A stretch of DNA of 64,000 bases, from positions 5,803,680 through 5,867,679 of the forward strand of contig JARUPZ010000018.1 of assembly GCA_031213475.1 (NCBI GenBank), read 5' to 3'. Source of the DNA: Nereocystis luetkeana. Its lineage: Eukaryota > Sar > Phaeophyceae > Laminariales > Laminariaceae. Positions 1 to 11,300 of the stretch are shown here, in pieces; the stretch's first letter is position 1; each line of letters starts with the position of its first letter. Both the position numbers and the translations under genes were made by a program. The notes beneath the pieces are model-generated. The model saw only the letters and a list, made by a program, of their open reading frames with translations. It did not search any database and had not been told where the DNA came from.

Positions 1-3000
1 GACCGCAGAAGACCCGTTACGTACCAGCGCTAGCGCGTTGATGATGACGCTGTGGGTCATCCCGTCTGGGGTGTGGTCCAAGTCCGTCGACATCCGCTCG
101 AACACCGTCACCGCCTCGTCCCACCGCTTCGTCTTGCCCAGACAGTTTATGGCCATGTTGCACAGGATGGTGTTGCAGTACCTGGGTGGCGTTGGTTCGC
201 CGCGAAGCAAAAAGGGGGGGGGGGGGGGTAGAGGATAGTTGCAGTGGAAAGGCGGCGGCGGGAGCAGCAGTGGGCGGAATATGGCGGCAGGCGGGGGTGG
301 GGGTGGAGGGTGGATAGGAGAGGGGGAGTGCGGTGGGGGTGGGGTGGGGGTGGCGGGGGGGGGGGGAGTGATGAAACACTCGCGGCTGTTCTCTACCATA
401 ATCTGCGAGCGAAGCGCGTAACGATCCCGTTCCCTTCGCGGTGCGCCACATGCGCCATGTCCAGCGACCGTCAGTGAGAGGGGAGTCGAGGCGCGTCGCC
501 ACTACAGTAGGTTTTGTTTGACGGCAGCTGTAAACACCATACCGTACCTTCTTCCAGCTCGGCGCTACATACACGGCTTGCGTGCGTCCATCCCGAAACG
601 AGCGGCGATGAGAACGGTGGCCCCGACAGACTAGAACCAACTAGAGTACGGCACTACCGTGGCAGCGGGGATTGACCACTACCACTACTCCCACTACGGT
701 TGCAGCTACTACTATTGCTCCTACTACTGCTGCCTACACCGAAAATTAAATCAAACTCATTGAAGCATGCAAGTCCGCCTCAAAAGTGGTTCTTAGTAGG
801 ATGCAGCTCACCCTTGATGCGACCCGCCAGACACCTCCCGGCGCTTCGCGCTTGGTGCAAGCAACGTCTTGCAAGCAACGTCTGCCTGGTCGGTGAAAAC
901 CCGACATGCTCCGTCCCGGCATTGTGGGGATGCGAGGGTCTATGGTCATACGACTACGGCCATGCATGAGACCGAGTAACATATCTCCTATCGAGTACAC
1001 CCCCCCCCCCTCCTCATTTTCTGCCCCTTCCCTTCCCAGCTCTAGAGGAGGCGAACGGAACTGAACTACCGTACACGTCATTCTCACTTCTTGGAGGAGA
1101 GCGCATCCTCCAAATACGGCAGGGCCTCCTCATACCGCTTGGCCTTGTACAGGGTGCGGAAGACCACGCAGGGAAGGCTTTCGCCCAGCCCGTCCCACTC
1201 GTCGCCCCCCCCCGCCGCCTTCCTGTCCGCCAGGTAGAGCTTGTACATGTCTTCCGCGTCGGTCCACGCCACCAGCGACTACTCCCGCCCACCCACCCAC
1301 CCACCCACCCACCCACCCACCCCCCCGCCGCCACCGCCAGCATCGTTTGAAACCCGAGCAAACAAGCAAAAAAAAAACCCATCATTTCCCATCCCGGAAA
1401 AATAGCACATTGTCGTGGAAAATATGCAGACGACGTCGACGACGATAAAAGCCAAGAAGAAGGGAATGGGCCAAAGAGAGGAGCGAACAATAGGAGGCGG
1501 TGAGTGGCAGACGGCACAGGGCGGATTGCGGGAGTCGTCGGCGCGCTCGCTTCCATCATCTCAGTTTTTTTTCTTTCTTCTTCTAAGTTTGATTTAATCA
1601 TTTTTTTCATTTCATTTTATCCAGCTTTGATCATTTTCCGTTTTCCTTACGTATATATAATACCCAATTTGTTTTTGGATGTTTCCGTTTTTTGTTTCCC
1701 ATTTTCCCCCCGCACTTTTCCGTTTCCTTTTCTTCATGTTCCGCTTTCAGAATCCGTTTCGGTTTTGACTATTTCATTCCGTGCATTGACCCGAAAAAAG
1801 AGGGGGGGGGGGGGATGCCGCACCACCGAAGATGCCACACTCCTCGCCGGCCGGACGCTCTCTGCCAGTCCCACCGACAGACCGACTGATTCACCGACAA
1901 ACCGTTCGGTCGGCGACCAAATCGTTTTATTCACCGACAGCCGCCGCCGCCGCCACCCCTGCTGCTGCTGCTGCTGCTGCCGTTGCCGCTATCATAGCGT
2001 ATTCTACCAACTAGAGCCCCCCATGGGTTAACGAACACTGCATACGCGACGAAGATGGCTTACCTTGAAAGCTCTAACCCCGTAAATAAACCTAGCGCGA
2101 GCAAACACCACTGCTTGACCGGTCAAATATCGGTATATGACCAACGACACGGCAGCATTTCGAGTCTCCGACCAAGTGGGAAAATCCTCTGCTGCTGCCT
2201 GCCTGCCGCCAGCGCGCGTTCCTATCTCACCTCGGCCGCCTGCCCCCCGTAGCAAGTCGCCATCGTGGTCATGCGCGCGTTGCCGCGCCCCCCCCGTCCG
2301 ATGTAGCCCCTCACACGGAGCAGGCGGTAGATCGCAATCACCCGCGAGTGGTTCTTCACGCCGAGCAAGCCCTTCATCACCTGGAGGCTCACGTCCACAG
2401 ATATCTGCCGCCGACCGTCGTCCGCTATCGCCAACTCCAGCGCCTGGCGAACAGACCGATGGATTGACATGTAGGGGTGGGGGGGGGGGGGAATACACAT
2501 ATCTCACACAGGGGCGGGGGCGCATCGTGTTGGGTTGGATTGGATTGGGTTGGGTTGGATTGGGCTGGGTTGGTTTGGGCTGGGTTGGGTTAGGTGGGCT
2601 GGGGTTGGGGTTGCGTCCGATCGGACCACAAACGCAAAAGCCTACAGGCAAAGATCTCGAGGCAGGGCTTCAAGGTAAAGATACAAGGCAAGGCCTCAAG
2701 GCAAGGCCAAATACATGGTCGAAGGCAATGCCAAAAGACGAGGCCAGAGAAAACGGCAAAAGCCGAGACACTTTCCTGGGCGGCTTATCTGGCAAGGCAG
2801 GAAGAAGCCCCGGTTTCACGAAAATGCGCCCTGTTGGACGGACAGAACCCGAGGAATCGCGTCGCGATTGAAACGCATCGATGCGCGATGCCACGGAATG
2901 AAACGACGAAACAGAAACGCACGCCACCGAAACCCCCCTCACCCCCTCGCCACCCCAAAGCGAGAACTAACGCCGTGCCGGCATGGGCGAGCGCTCCCCG

Positions 3001-6000
3001 TCGACGAAAAGCAATAAGCCCCCTATGAGCTCCTTGCTAGACGGTGCCGACCCGACCCTTGATGCTGCCCTTCGCGGCCACTCCACTCCATAGAACCCCA
3101 CCCCATCGGTGCTTATTCACCCACCACTACTGCACTAGCAAATGCACATATCGGCAGTGAAAAAGAAGGGCGTGCGCATAGCGCCTACCGGTACACCGCG
3201 CGAGCTTGAAAAGAGCCTAAGACAGGACGGACAAAAACAAAACAAAAAACATCAGAGAACAAAAAAAAAAAACTTAATATAGAGTAAAGCAAGACCAAAC
3301 CAAAACCAAAAATAAATCACAACCCAACTAAAACATACCAAAAAAAAGCAGAAATCACAAAACCCAACCGAACCAAACCGAACCCAACACACGAAAAAAA
3401 AACGCAACGGAGTCAAGCCAAGCCAATCCAAGCCAATCCAATCCAAGCCAAGCCAAGCCAACCGAATCCAAACCGAATCCAAACCGAACCAAACCTAACC
3501 AATATATTCCAAACCTATAACACTGTGAATAACGCCCTTCCCGTGCCCGCTACAAATCTAAATACTCACGTCTGCCGCCAGTAAGACCTTGTCCGACTGC
3601 AGCAGCGCGCGCACCAGGGCGGAGCTAACGTTGTGGCTCGGAGTAACGCCTCCCTTTCGCAGCTCCTCCACCATGCCCACCGCATCCCGCCACCGACCTG
3701 CGCTCGTAGGAACACCAGGACGGCGAAGATAAAAAAGAGCTAAGACAATTGAATTTCGGTCAGAGGTAAGAGAGAGCGAACGACGTACTTGCTGGACATT
3801 TTTTCCGGTTGATCCCAGTTTATTTCTGCAAGCAAAAAAAAAAAAATGCTGCAAGCTAAAAAATCACACCTCAGCTTATCAGCTATGTGTACGAATATGA
3901 GATCGAGGCTTTCCCCCCCTCGAAACTTGCTTCTGCAAGCTGCGTGCGTGTGATGCTTCGATCGCGCTTCGTGCCCAGATTTTTTTTAACATACAACTAA
4001 CATATATAGTGTACGAGTATACATACCTGGTACCTGGTATATATTTTTGTAAGGAGGCTGCTTTTCCACCACATTCGGTACGAATGTTGGAAACAAAAAC
4101 AAAGCAACAAACGTGATGGGTGCTCTCGGACGGCCGTGGTGCTCCATCCGTGCCTGAGCGTGGTCGGCGGCACTAAAAAATAATGGCATTCCTCAAGCTT
4201 TATTGACGTGAACAGCACCAGGTAACCCCTTTGGGATACCTTGATTATATCAATAGCATAGACGGAACATGTGAAGCATAAAAAAGGGGGGCGATTGCTA
4301 CGTAGGGGCTGTGAGTTGACTGGACTTCACACGGCTTTATGAGTACTACTGCTGTGAGGAGGGCCCCCGGTTCGACTCGACATCTATGGACCTTTCCCCT
4401 TCTTACAGGGTAGCGTGTGCGTACGTAGGACACGGCAGGTGTAGGTATAGGATCGAAGCGGACGACACCACGAAACGACTGTCCACGACGATGGGAGAGG
4501 GAAGACTGTGTGTGCGAGGCACGGGCCTCGCGTTCCTATCTGCAGTGGTAGCTTGTCAAGGGGCAATGTCACCGCTATCGACAGCAAATAGTCCAGGAAT
4601 ATAGGTGACCACAGTCGTAAAATAAGATGGACGGGGATCCGCGACCTCGAGCGAAATGGTGGGACCTTCGCGGGACAATATCCATGACACACTTTGGTCG
4701 AGAACCTGGAACCCACATCACTGCAATTATTTAGAATACTACTGCTGTACTAATACTCCCATTACAGCAGCAATGGTTGGAAGCGGCGGAGTGAGCCAAC
4801 AAACTCACTTGTGTTTTCGTGCTTAGTAACACCAACAATAAACACACTTTTGCGCCGCGCCACAAAACGTGCCAGATCATATTGCAAAAGACGTACGACT
4901 TTCCGCAAGTGATCGCTGCACGCACGCAACGAACCGTAATACTTAGCCTAGCCCTTTTAGGACGCAGTCCCGTTTTATTACGAGGGTCTTTATTAAATAG
5001 GACCGACGGTTCATACAAAAAACTATATATTTAGCTATGTTTACTAACAATAGTTGGTCCAATTTTACTATGGTCCCCCGTAATCGGACGCTGTCCCCTT
5101 TTGGGGGCAAACTCGTTACAATATGAGTGGTTCGTTCCCCAAAACGGGACCGCAGTTCTAAAAGGGCTGACCTAGCCAACCAATAACTAATACGGGGGAC
5201 CATAGTAAATAGGACCACATGTTCTTACTAAAAAACGAGAAATATACCAGGTACAGGTTTTTGTCTGTACCGTAGGTCCTATTTACTATGGCCCCCCGTA
5301 ATAGTCGGCGGCTTGAAGGCAACCAACTCGCAGCCCTGAGGACTACAGCAACGGCCACGCGAAGCAACAACCGGGGCTGCTGCTGGAGTAGGGGGTGTGC
5401 CCTAGGCGAAACGTCGGGGAACTGTACAACACCCGCGCAGCATGACGATACCTGTATGCTGCTGTTGCCTGTTCGTCCTAGACGGCTGATCCTACGTGCT
5501 GTGTGTTGTCTTCAACATTGCATCGTTATTTCTACCCAACAACATGAGTACACCCAGTGTCTCTTGTGGTTGTTTATCCTACTCGTAGAAAATGACAATT
5601 TCTGTGGTTACAGTCTATGAGACGCAGAAAACCATCAATATACCACAAATATCGTTTTTTATTTCGCTATAACCTGGGTCCCAATACCTGAAGTAGGCTA
5701 AAGAGTCGGTTTTGAACAAAGCAGCGATGAAAATCGGTCTTTTCGGGCGCGTCAAGGCCTTTTTTGGCTTAGTTACACTGGTTTTAGTGTTGGGGGCGGC
5801 CAGTCAAGGGGGGTCAAATCGGGGTTTCGACGTGAAATACGTAGCATGTTTGTTTCTGAACACGATCCGGTGGTGGCGTTGGTAGCGTGCACGTTCTTCT
5901 CCGGGACAACCTCCAGGCTCTGCACACCACTACGATACAGCGTTGCAACAGCAGCAGTTGTTCTTGTAGTGCACGTGTTGCCTATCCGTGATGGGGCAAG

Positions 6001-6783
6001 TACTACAATATTTGCTACTGATAAACTGATAGGAAGCGTGTCCTACTGATCCTACCAACGTATGCACCAGTACTGATAAATATTAGAGTTACGTACAGTC
6101 AAGAGCTCCGGTGCACCAAACACATCTTTATCTTCTACCATGTGCAACAGGCAGCAGCAGGAGCAGCAGCAGCAGCAGCAGCAGCGGCAGCGGTACAGGG
6201 CTTGGGGCGCTTGTCGTGCGGTCAACCGCGGGGTCGCCGACGTTTGGCCGGGTAGCACGTCTGCCCGTCGGTGGCGCACCGTATGGCTCATTAGAGCCCC
6301 TGGCGGCTATGGTAACGAACGATGGTTAAGGCTGCGAACGATGGCCATGATGTCATGATCATACTACGGGGGACCACAGTAAATAGGACCAAATATTGTG
6401 GGTAAAAATAGCGACATATATGGTTTTATGTGTGTACCGTAGGTCCTACGGAGTATTTAATATGGTCCCCCGTATTAGGCGGAACCACGATCTCTAATAT
6501 AGACGTCTGCGTGATCGAGTCTCCCCTCAAACCTCGAAGCAACTCCAAATCGGGCGTTCGCGCATCCTCTTACTGAAACGATGAGGGGGCAACCGGCACA
6601 GGACAGTAAGGGTTCGATTGCCTGAACTTAAGATATGCCCGTACGGGCTTGTTGCCACTTTCAGTTCGTGATAAGTTATGTACATCCCATATACATCGTG
6701 TACATATGTACCATGTATCAGTACCTGGTACCGTCGAAAAGAAAGAGCAGCTCTACGCGGTACTCCTGCGCGTACTACCGCTG

Positions 6784-6815
<32 letters not shown>

Positions 6816-8063
6816 TACCAGGCACTGCTGCAGAGCCCAAGAAAACTCACTGCTGTTGTTATGGCGTTATACATATTGATCTCGGACAGGGAAGAAATCC
6901 TCGAGCCCAGCTGAAACCACGAGACATGAGACGCTATCATACACCCCAGGGGGTGCCTGGTATTGCTCTTGTATACGGTACGACTGCTCTGCTGCTATGC
7001 CAGTTACCAGGTATACGTACATAGTCTCTGCAGTACCGTATCATATCCCGTAGAAAAACAGTACGTACGTAAAACCGAGGTGTCGTCCTCAAGCTTTGAT
7101 CGGCTCGTTAGTCTTCAACTCCCTCGGAACCATGATACAGACAGACAACAGCGGCTGTGGTGTAGGCTGTGGGCTCTATGCACAAACAGCACCGTCTATA
7201 CGTATACTCGTATAGCAAGCGTAGATGAGGCCGCTGCTGTTGCGCACATGATATATACTGCTCTATTAACCCTTTTAGAACTCCAGTCCCGTTTTGGGGA
7301 CAAGCCGGTCAAATCCAAGTAATTTGTCTCCAATTGTCCCCATAACGAGACTGCAGTCCTAAAAGGGTAAATAGTAGTACCTCAGGTACAGGGGGTAAGA
7401 GGTTGGTCGACGCACCTCCTATTAATAGGTACTGAAGCAATACACGCACACGCACACACGTACAATTGTACGCAGTCCGGCTGATATTCCAGGTATACCT
7501 GGTACACACGATAAAACACACGAAACAAATGTGCACCCAATGGGTACCCAGCAGCAACCCTGCCTAGCGCAACGAGCCTCCCCACGCGTTGTAGTGCCCT
7601 AAGCGGCAACAGCTGCTTTGCCTGTGGACCCACAACAAGCGCCTTAGCACCCCCGCCAGCACGTGAACACACCTTCTGGGCCGCATGCAGCAACACGGGA
7701 AGCGACGCCTTCCGAAGCAGCTTGCGGTTTGTCTAATTGCTGCTGCGCCACCATAAGCAACGCTTCTTCTCCTCGAGCCCGGACCCTCCTTCTCCTGGAC
7801 CCCGGCGTTTCCGTGCTGGGCTCCCCTTCGAAAGGGAGAAACTGGCTACGCCTGGCGGCCCTCCGCGCAGTCGAGCCCATGCCTTGCGTGGCACCAGCTG
7901 CTCGGGATGGGACGACCCGATATCGTAGTGCTGGGTGGAAACACGAGTTGAGCTTGTCGCTACGGCTGGGAGGAGCTTTGGCGTTGATGGCGAAGCCCAT
8001 TGTCCCTCGCCCGATAGCCAGGGATGGCACCCCATACCCTCCTCGACCTCGTGATGCTTGCAT
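1..8063 (-). CDS. PPR (pentatricopeptide repeat) protein, five exons, 3' end outside window
   Basis: PPR proteins bind organellar RNA and act in its processing or translation; that role is family knowledge. Exons on the minus strand, read 5' to 3', are 8063-7673, 3697-3570, 2443-2231, 1278-1088 and 181 to beyond position 1. Phases agree at every junction (1, 0, 0, 2). The junction of exons 1 and 2 creates ACGPEGRWRDAV, the typical PPR helix-A pattern with a GRW core, followed by GGVTP. Later exons give YCNTILCNMAIN, GKTKRWDEAV and PDGMTHSVIINAL, further helical repeats. Donors are GTGTGT, GTGAGT, GTGAGA and GTGAGA; the acceptor before 1278 is a weak TAG. The start is the first ATG of the exon 1 frame; the first 100 residues are rich in Arg, Ser and Ala and could be an organelle transit peptide (inference). 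At least 368 codons are visible. Intron 1, about 4 kb, holds several transposon remnants. Confidence 0.78.
743..1012 (+). repeat. Short interspersed element, family S, copy 1
   Basis: About 270 bases that recur across the window. Landmarks in order: a CTCATTGAAG start, GTCCGCCTC, GGTTCTTAGTAGGATGCAGC, a TGCCTGGTCGGTGAA core, CGTCCCGGCATTG, and a CATGCATGA end beside a poly-C tract. This copy lies in the last visible intron of the PPR gene, antisense to it. I see no terminal inverted repeats and no open frame. Confidence 0.75.
1279..1325. repeat. (CCCA)n microsatellite at a PPR splice acceptor
   Basis: A run of CCCA units (TGGG on the transcribed strand) directly precedes the acceptor of the PPR exon at 1278. 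It replaces the expected pyrimidine tract with a purine-rich one, which makes this the weakest acceptor of the gene. Confidence 0.7.
2522..2605. repeat. GGGTT/GGATT pentanucleotide array in PPR intron
   Basis: Degenerate TTGGG and TTGGA pentamers, about 80 bases, on the intronic side of the acceptor at 2443. It is one of four related pentamer arrays close to splice sites in this window. Confidence 0.75.
2606..3250. other. Intron sequence with an unexplained open frame
   Basis: This is intron of the PPR gene. A plus-strand frame is open from 2594 to 3028, rich in Lys, Arg, Gln and Pro, beginning with short CAAGGCAAG-type repeats. I recognise no domain. It is antisense to the host gene and probably repeat-derived. 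Confidence 0.3.
3410..3500. repeat. CCAAG/CCAAT pentanucleotide array in PPR intron
   Basis: Degenerate pentamers of CCAAG, CCAAT and CGAAC type lie about 70 bases inside the donor end of the PPR exon 3697-3570. Confidence 0.75.
4952..5166. mobile_element. piggyBac-like MITE (family B) interrupted by a family A MITE
   Basis: The outer ends read CCCTTTTAGGACGCAGTCCC at 4952 and, inverted, GGGACCGCAGTTCTAAAAGGG up to 5166, the terminal repeats of family B. Between them, 4979-5082 has family A ends, so one element lies inside the other. The sequence after the inner element partly repeats the left arm, so the event may not be a simple clean insertion. Confidence 0.65.
4979..5082. mobile_element. 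Family A MITE, nested copy
   Basis: Degenerate left end (TACGAGGGTC, then TAAATAGGACC) and a clear right end (GGTCC, then ACTATGGTCCCCCGTA). The AT-rich centre resembles the other family A copies. Confidence 0.65.
5191..5300. mobile_element. Family A MITE, best-preserved copy
   Basis: 110 bases ending in inverted repeats of about 27 bases: TACGGGGGACCATAGTAAAT at the left and its inverse at the right. There is no coding capacity. The superfamily is unclear because the target duplication cannot be separated from the outer TA. Confidence 0.8.
5748..5832. repeat. Dispersed repeat fragment, partner at 17530
   Basis: A stretch with GCGTCAAGG, TTGGCTTAGT, GTTTTAGTGT and GGCCAGTCAAGG is closely matched in order at 17528-17612. 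Origin unknown. Confidence 0.55.
6365..6474. mobile_element. Family A MITE
   Basis: 110 bases with TACGGGGGACCACAGTAAAT at the left and TATGGTCCCCCGTA at the right, the same length as the copy at 5191. It lies in PPR intron 1. Confidence 0.8.
7270..7367. mobile_element. piggyBac-like MITE (family B)
   Basis: 98 bases flanked by TTAA and TAAA, with ends CCCTTTTAGAACTCCAGTCC and the inverse ACTGCAGTCCTAAAAGGG. TTAA duplication and CCC/GGG ends are marks of the piggyBac superfamily. Confidence 0.75.
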
Positions 8064-8306
8064 CTGGTCCACAGGTGTTGCGCTTTGCAGGTGCTATTTC
8101 AAGTACCAGCACACCAGCACCGAAACATGTCTCTCACACTTGGTTCCTACAACCTACAATCAGGGGTTTATATAGAACTGTTCGCCTTGAGTAGGTGGGG
8201 TGGATTATGGGCAGCCGTTGGTTTGTTTTCTAGGCCGCCGCGCAGAGCAGGCAACACCAAGGAAGAAGCATAGCGAGAGAGAGAGAGAGAGAGAGAGGGC
8301 GAAGCC
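8064..8306. promoter_or_regulatory. Putative bidirectional promoter between PPR and kinesin genes
   Basis: Only 243 bases separate the start codons of the leftward PPR gene and the rightward kinesin gene, so both promoters and 5' leaders must lie here or overlap the first exons. A (GA)n tract at about 8274-8298 sits just before the kinesin ATG, probably in its leader. I see no convincing TATA box. The assignment rests only on the head-to-head layout. Confidence 0.45.
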
Positions 8307-11300
8307 ATGAGACCCAGGCGGTCCACTCGTACCGCGGGCGGTAGTCGTGGGATCTGCGCTGAGGGCATCAGCGGCAATGACGACAGTCCGTGCCAGCAAG
8401 CCGGAGAAATGGACGAGTCCATCGTCCTGGACACGAAGACGCTGCTAGAAATGCTGGGCCCCTCGAGTCCGGCCGCAGGGGGGGAGGAACTAGACGATGA
8501 AGAAGAGGACGGGGAGGAGGAGGAAGAGAAGCAAGACCTGGTGATGGACCTAGACGATCGCTTCAAGAACGCTGACATCAAGAGGAAATTCAGCGAAAGC
8601 GTGCCGGTGATGTCGGAGGGGGGCACGCTCAACGATGATACGGGCAGCAGCGTGGGTGCCAACAGCAAAGACGGTGGCGTCATTGGCAGAGACAGCAGTC
8701 ATAGCAGTAGCAGCGGCAGCAGCGGCGTCGTTGCAGGCCTTTCAGAAGCAGGTACGAACGCAACAACGCTACCGTGTCTAGTCCGATTTCTATACTGCCG
8801 TTGTCACCGCTGCTGTATGTGTCGGTTGGTTCACGAAACTGAAGGGAATGCCGATTTGCCATAGAGCTCGCACGATCGCGATTTCTTTCGGCGGGTATGC
8901 TCGCATCCACTGGCACTGCTGCTCTGCTGCTGGTGCGGATCATGTTGCCAGGAATCCAAATTTACATCCTACGATGAACGGCATTCGGTGCTCGTGCCCT
9001 CCTCGAAGTGCACAGCAGCAGTGCACAGCCTGCGCCGTACACAACCTGATGTACTGCTGTAGTACCGGCGCTGCTCATCGAGGCTGCCGAGCAAAGGAGG
9101 CCTTGTCGTGCGAGGCCGGGCTTGCCGTGGGTGCGTCTTACATGCCTGTACCTCCCAGCCTTTAGCGGCACGCCTGGTGCGCCCCCCCCCCCCCGTGTGC
9201 GGTCACATGGACAATTCGGCTCATGACATGACTTTGTTTGACTTCAGATGTCTGATATTGGTCCACATTATGTAGCAGCAACAGCAGCAGAATACCAGTA
9301 TCATGCGAGGGATATACAGCGTCGTACGTCGTACAGCAATACCAGGCCGGGATATTTGGGCCGCCGTACTGGCTGTACCAGGTACAGTTATTAAGTTGCA
9401 GTTACGTACCGCACCTGGCGGAACGTACCCACTTCCAGTATAAGGTAAAACGTACGCTTACCTAAAAATGTACGCGTACCCTTGAGAAATACGTAAGTGT
9501 GGACAGGGGTTTCCTCTCGCTCTCCGGGGCGCGAAAGCAAAAAAAATGTACGCGTACCCGAAAGGATTGTTCTCGGAACAGCACGCGTACTCGTATGTCT
9601 GGACCAAGTGCAGCAGCAGAGCGTAAAGCAGTGTATCAGGTATATCATACTGGTACTGCACTGCTGTCGCAGTTGTGGTGGTATTTTCGGCCGAAGAGCA
9701 TCAGCACCTTCTCGGTTGCTTTGGTCGACGCTGATGCTGCTGCTGCTGCAGTGGATATGTCAGGAGGAGCTCAAAACACGGATGGGTCACATACTACAAG
9801 TAGAAGTCACATACCCTCTCTCTTTGAAAGGTATCATACGCAGTGTGTCGGACTGGATCGCGACCAAACCTTCGACCAACAGCGGTAGAGCTACGAGGCG
9901 GGCCAATGTATGTGTTCATATCGTAGTCCAAAGCATGGAATATACTGTATATAAAGCAGTTTATTTTCGGCCGGCAGAGCCGAAAACACCGATCTCCTGA
10001 CAAGAACAACAGCGAATATTCCGTACCAGGTATTTTATATACTACGTATTATCATGCCGCACCGCTCGCTACCTGTGTGTTCCCCGCCGGTCAGGCGTGG
10101 TGGCCGCGCCCAGGCACATCAAGACCGTGCTGAGGGTTCGACCGCTGGAGCCGAGCGCCGGTCCATTGTCCCTGAGGGTGATGGACTCTAAGACGGTGAT
10201 CACGAACACGCTGCACCCGAGGACTAGAGCCAGCTCACGGGTCTTCAAGTACGGGAGGGTGATGGATGAGACAACGCCACAGGTTCGTGTATGCGTGCAT
10301 GCTGTACTACGGCAGCACTCGTGGTAGCATTGCAGCAGCGAGCGAGAGTCGCGCATGTGGAAAATATTAGGGCGTTTGGTGCGTTGGTTGGGTGCCTGTG
10401 TTGGATGCGGTCAGCTCCCAGCCTCCGTTTTTTGGTTTGTTGCTGCGGTGTTGTTGCGGGGGAATCTGGTACTGTTTGGTTGCGGGGTGTTACTGTAGTT
10501 GCTTGGCTGGTTTTCGTGCGGATGGACAACGGGCTCTGCTGATCGTAGCTAGCATGCATGGCGAGAGATCAAAACGCCTACCGTGCTTCTCATGATAATA
10601 TTCCGATGGCTCGAATCCCGGTGAAAGGCTACTATATACCAAGTCTTCGTGGATTGTTTTATCATTATTTGATAGAACATAATGTCGCTCGAAATTGCCG
10701 CGACTTCGGTCTGCAGTATTCAATACCCCATAGATGGAGGCCTAAGCCTACGACGAATGGCTCCCTTGAACGTAGATGCTAAAAGTATGTAGTCCAGCAG
10801 AGCGCAGCACGATAAGTATCGCCACGAAAACCAACTCCTATTCCTGCGACACCAGTCAAGGTGGCCAACGAGCCCGTTTGGTCTACCGCGTGGCAGCCGC
10901 CACCATCAACGCGAACGCTGTTGTTGTATGATAGCTCTCTATCATACCCGCTTCTCTGTCTGCCTAATTACCTGCCTCACCTGTTTTCACCGGCGAGCGA
11001 GTGACCCCCTCGCCCCCCTTCCCATTGACCGACCAGGAAATCGTCTTCAACGACACCGCCAAGCCGCTGGTGGAGGGCCTGCTTAACGGGCCTGGCAAGA
11101 ACGGCCTGGTGATGGCGTATGGTGCGACCAACGCTGGGAAAACCCACACCATCATGGGCGCTGGGGGCAACGACGACGGCATCCTCCCTCGCACCCTGGC
11201 CGCCCTCTACGAAGGTATCATGAAGGGGGGAACCTGCGGTGATCCGGGCGACGCTTCTCCTGGCGAGGAGGAAGGGGCGGGGCGGCGCTTGAACTTTCGC

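Larger units (their letters stand above)
3698..7672 (-). other. PPR intron 1, about 4 kb, transposon-rich
   Basis: Between PPR exons 1 and 2 the only recognisable items are inverted-repeat elements at 4952-5166, 5191-5300, 6365-6474 and 7270-7367, CAG repeats near 6150-6185 and several TACCTGGTA words. I see no other exon that fits the phase, so the intron appears uninterrupted. Confidence 0.5.
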
